Of a stretch of 25,386 nt of DNA, positions 24,860-25,386 are shown in pieces; the stretch's first letter is position 1; every line of letters begins with the position of its first letter. A model generated the notes under the pieces. The model saw nothing but the letters and a program-made list of their open reading frames with translations, did no database searches and had not been told where the DNA came from. The DNA lies in contig CAINDT010000008.1 in assembly GCA_903847495.1 (NCBI GenBank), positions 1 to 25,386 of the forward strand. Reading direction: 5' to 3'. The translations under genes and the position numbers were made by a program. The stretch is from an uncultured Actinomycetes bacterium. GTDB taxonomy: Bacteria; Actinomycetota; Thermoleophilia; Gaiellales; F1-60-MAGs149.

Positions 24860-25386
24860 ATGACCTCCGACACCCGCCTCACGATCGCGCCGTGTCCCAC
24901 CGCCGTCTCCGACCGGCTGGTGCGCGAGGTCGGCATCGGTCGCGTGCTGGCCGACGCCCTGACGCGGCGCGGCTGGAGCGAGCCGGGCGACGTCCGCGCG
25001 TTCCTCGAGATGGAGGGGAGCCTCCACGACCCGCTGCTCTTGGCCGATGCGGCCATCGCGATTCCTCAGATCCAGGCGGCCATCGCCGCGCGGACACCGA
25101 TCGCGGTCCATGGCGACTACGACGCCGACGGCGTCTGCGCCACGGCCCTCTTGTGCGAGGGGCTCACCGCGCTCGGCGCCGATGCGCGACCCTTCATTCC
25201 CAGCCGCTTTGAAGAGGGGTATGGCCTTGCCGTCGAGACGGTCGAGCGTCTGCACGCCGACGGCGTGCGGATGATCATCACGGTCGATTGCGGTGTGACG
25301 GCGGTCGCCGCGGCGGTCCGTGCCGCGGAGCTCGGCGTCCACCTGATCATCACCGACCACCATCGTCACGGCGACGTGCTGCCAGC
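24860..25386 (+). CDS. recJ: Single-stranded-DNA-specific exonuclease RecJ, 3' end outside window
   Basis: The first 175 codons are present. RecJ degrades single-stranded DNA 5' to 3' in recombinational and mismatch repair. Seen: motif I HGDYDADGVCATALL, PSRFEEGYGLA, ITVDCGVTA (motif II Asp), and ITDHHRHGDVLP (motif III, the DHH signature), in the order and spacing of the DHH phosphoesterase superfamily. The N-terminal RxxLxxRG-type segment (ADALTRRGWSEPGDVRAFLE) is also typical. The DHHA1 and OB domains lie beyond the window. Placement after secDF is common. Confidence 0.94.
   Translation, partial: MTSDTRLTIAPCPTAVSDRLVREVGIGRVLADALTRRGWSEPGDVRAFLEMEGSLHDPLLLADAAIAIPQIQAAIAARTPIAVHGDYDADGVCATALLCEGLTALGADARPFIPSRFEEGYGLAVETVERLHADGVRMIITVDCGVTAVAAAVRAAELGVHLIITDHHRHGDVLP

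Overview
This GC-rich window is densely packed with genes and looks like chromosomal core plus accessory DNA of a deep-branching actinobacterium, perhaps Thermoleophilia/Solirubrobacterales (tentative, moderate confidence). The hints are high GC, frequent GTG starts, a tRNA without encoded CCA, a pdxST-yebC-ruvCAB cluster beside queA-tgt-yajC-secDF-recJ, and TANNNT boxes exactly 6 nt ahead of many first-gene start codons, as expected of leaderless transcripts. I see no mobile element, CRISPR array, rRNA or convincing intrinsic terminator.

Left arm (1-5055): a minus-strand operon for adenosylcobalamin-dependent diol/glycerol dehydratase. The order of transcription is a fused large+medium subunit, the small subunit, the large and small reactivase subunits, and a short-chain dehydrogenase cut by the window edge. 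A perfect 16-bp palindrome sits between this operon and a divergent phosphoribulokinase-like gene (5089-6048).

Middle left (6052-9170): a CAT-anticodon tRNA is followed by two convergent flavin amine oxidases. The first has a Tat signal, and its sequence blocks appear in circularly permuted order, with the family's C-terminal FAD-binding block placed before the N-terminal Rossmann motif. This is the most unusual object in the window. The second has the normal order and shares a very compact divergent promoter, with a 22-bp inverted repeat, with a CsaA-like gene.

Methionine block (9167-12465, minus strand): metY-metX-metW (O-acetylhomoserine sulfhydrylase, homoserine O-acyltransferase, MetW) behind a good sigma70-type promoter and a SAM-I (S-box) riboswitch.

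Right arm (12515-25386): pdxS-pdxT (PLP synthesis; PLP is the cofactor of MetY), yebC and a nucleoside hydrolase; a convergent cupin gene; ruvC-ruvA-ruvB (Holliday junction processing); a convergent voltage-gated cation channel with a TLEGW filter; then queA-tgt (queuosine tRNA modification), yajC-secDF (protein export) and the start of recJ. Genes within operons overlap by a few bases or nearly abut, and three of four convergent pairs share a CTAG that supplies both TAG stops. All functions are read from protein motifs and gene order; no database search was run.
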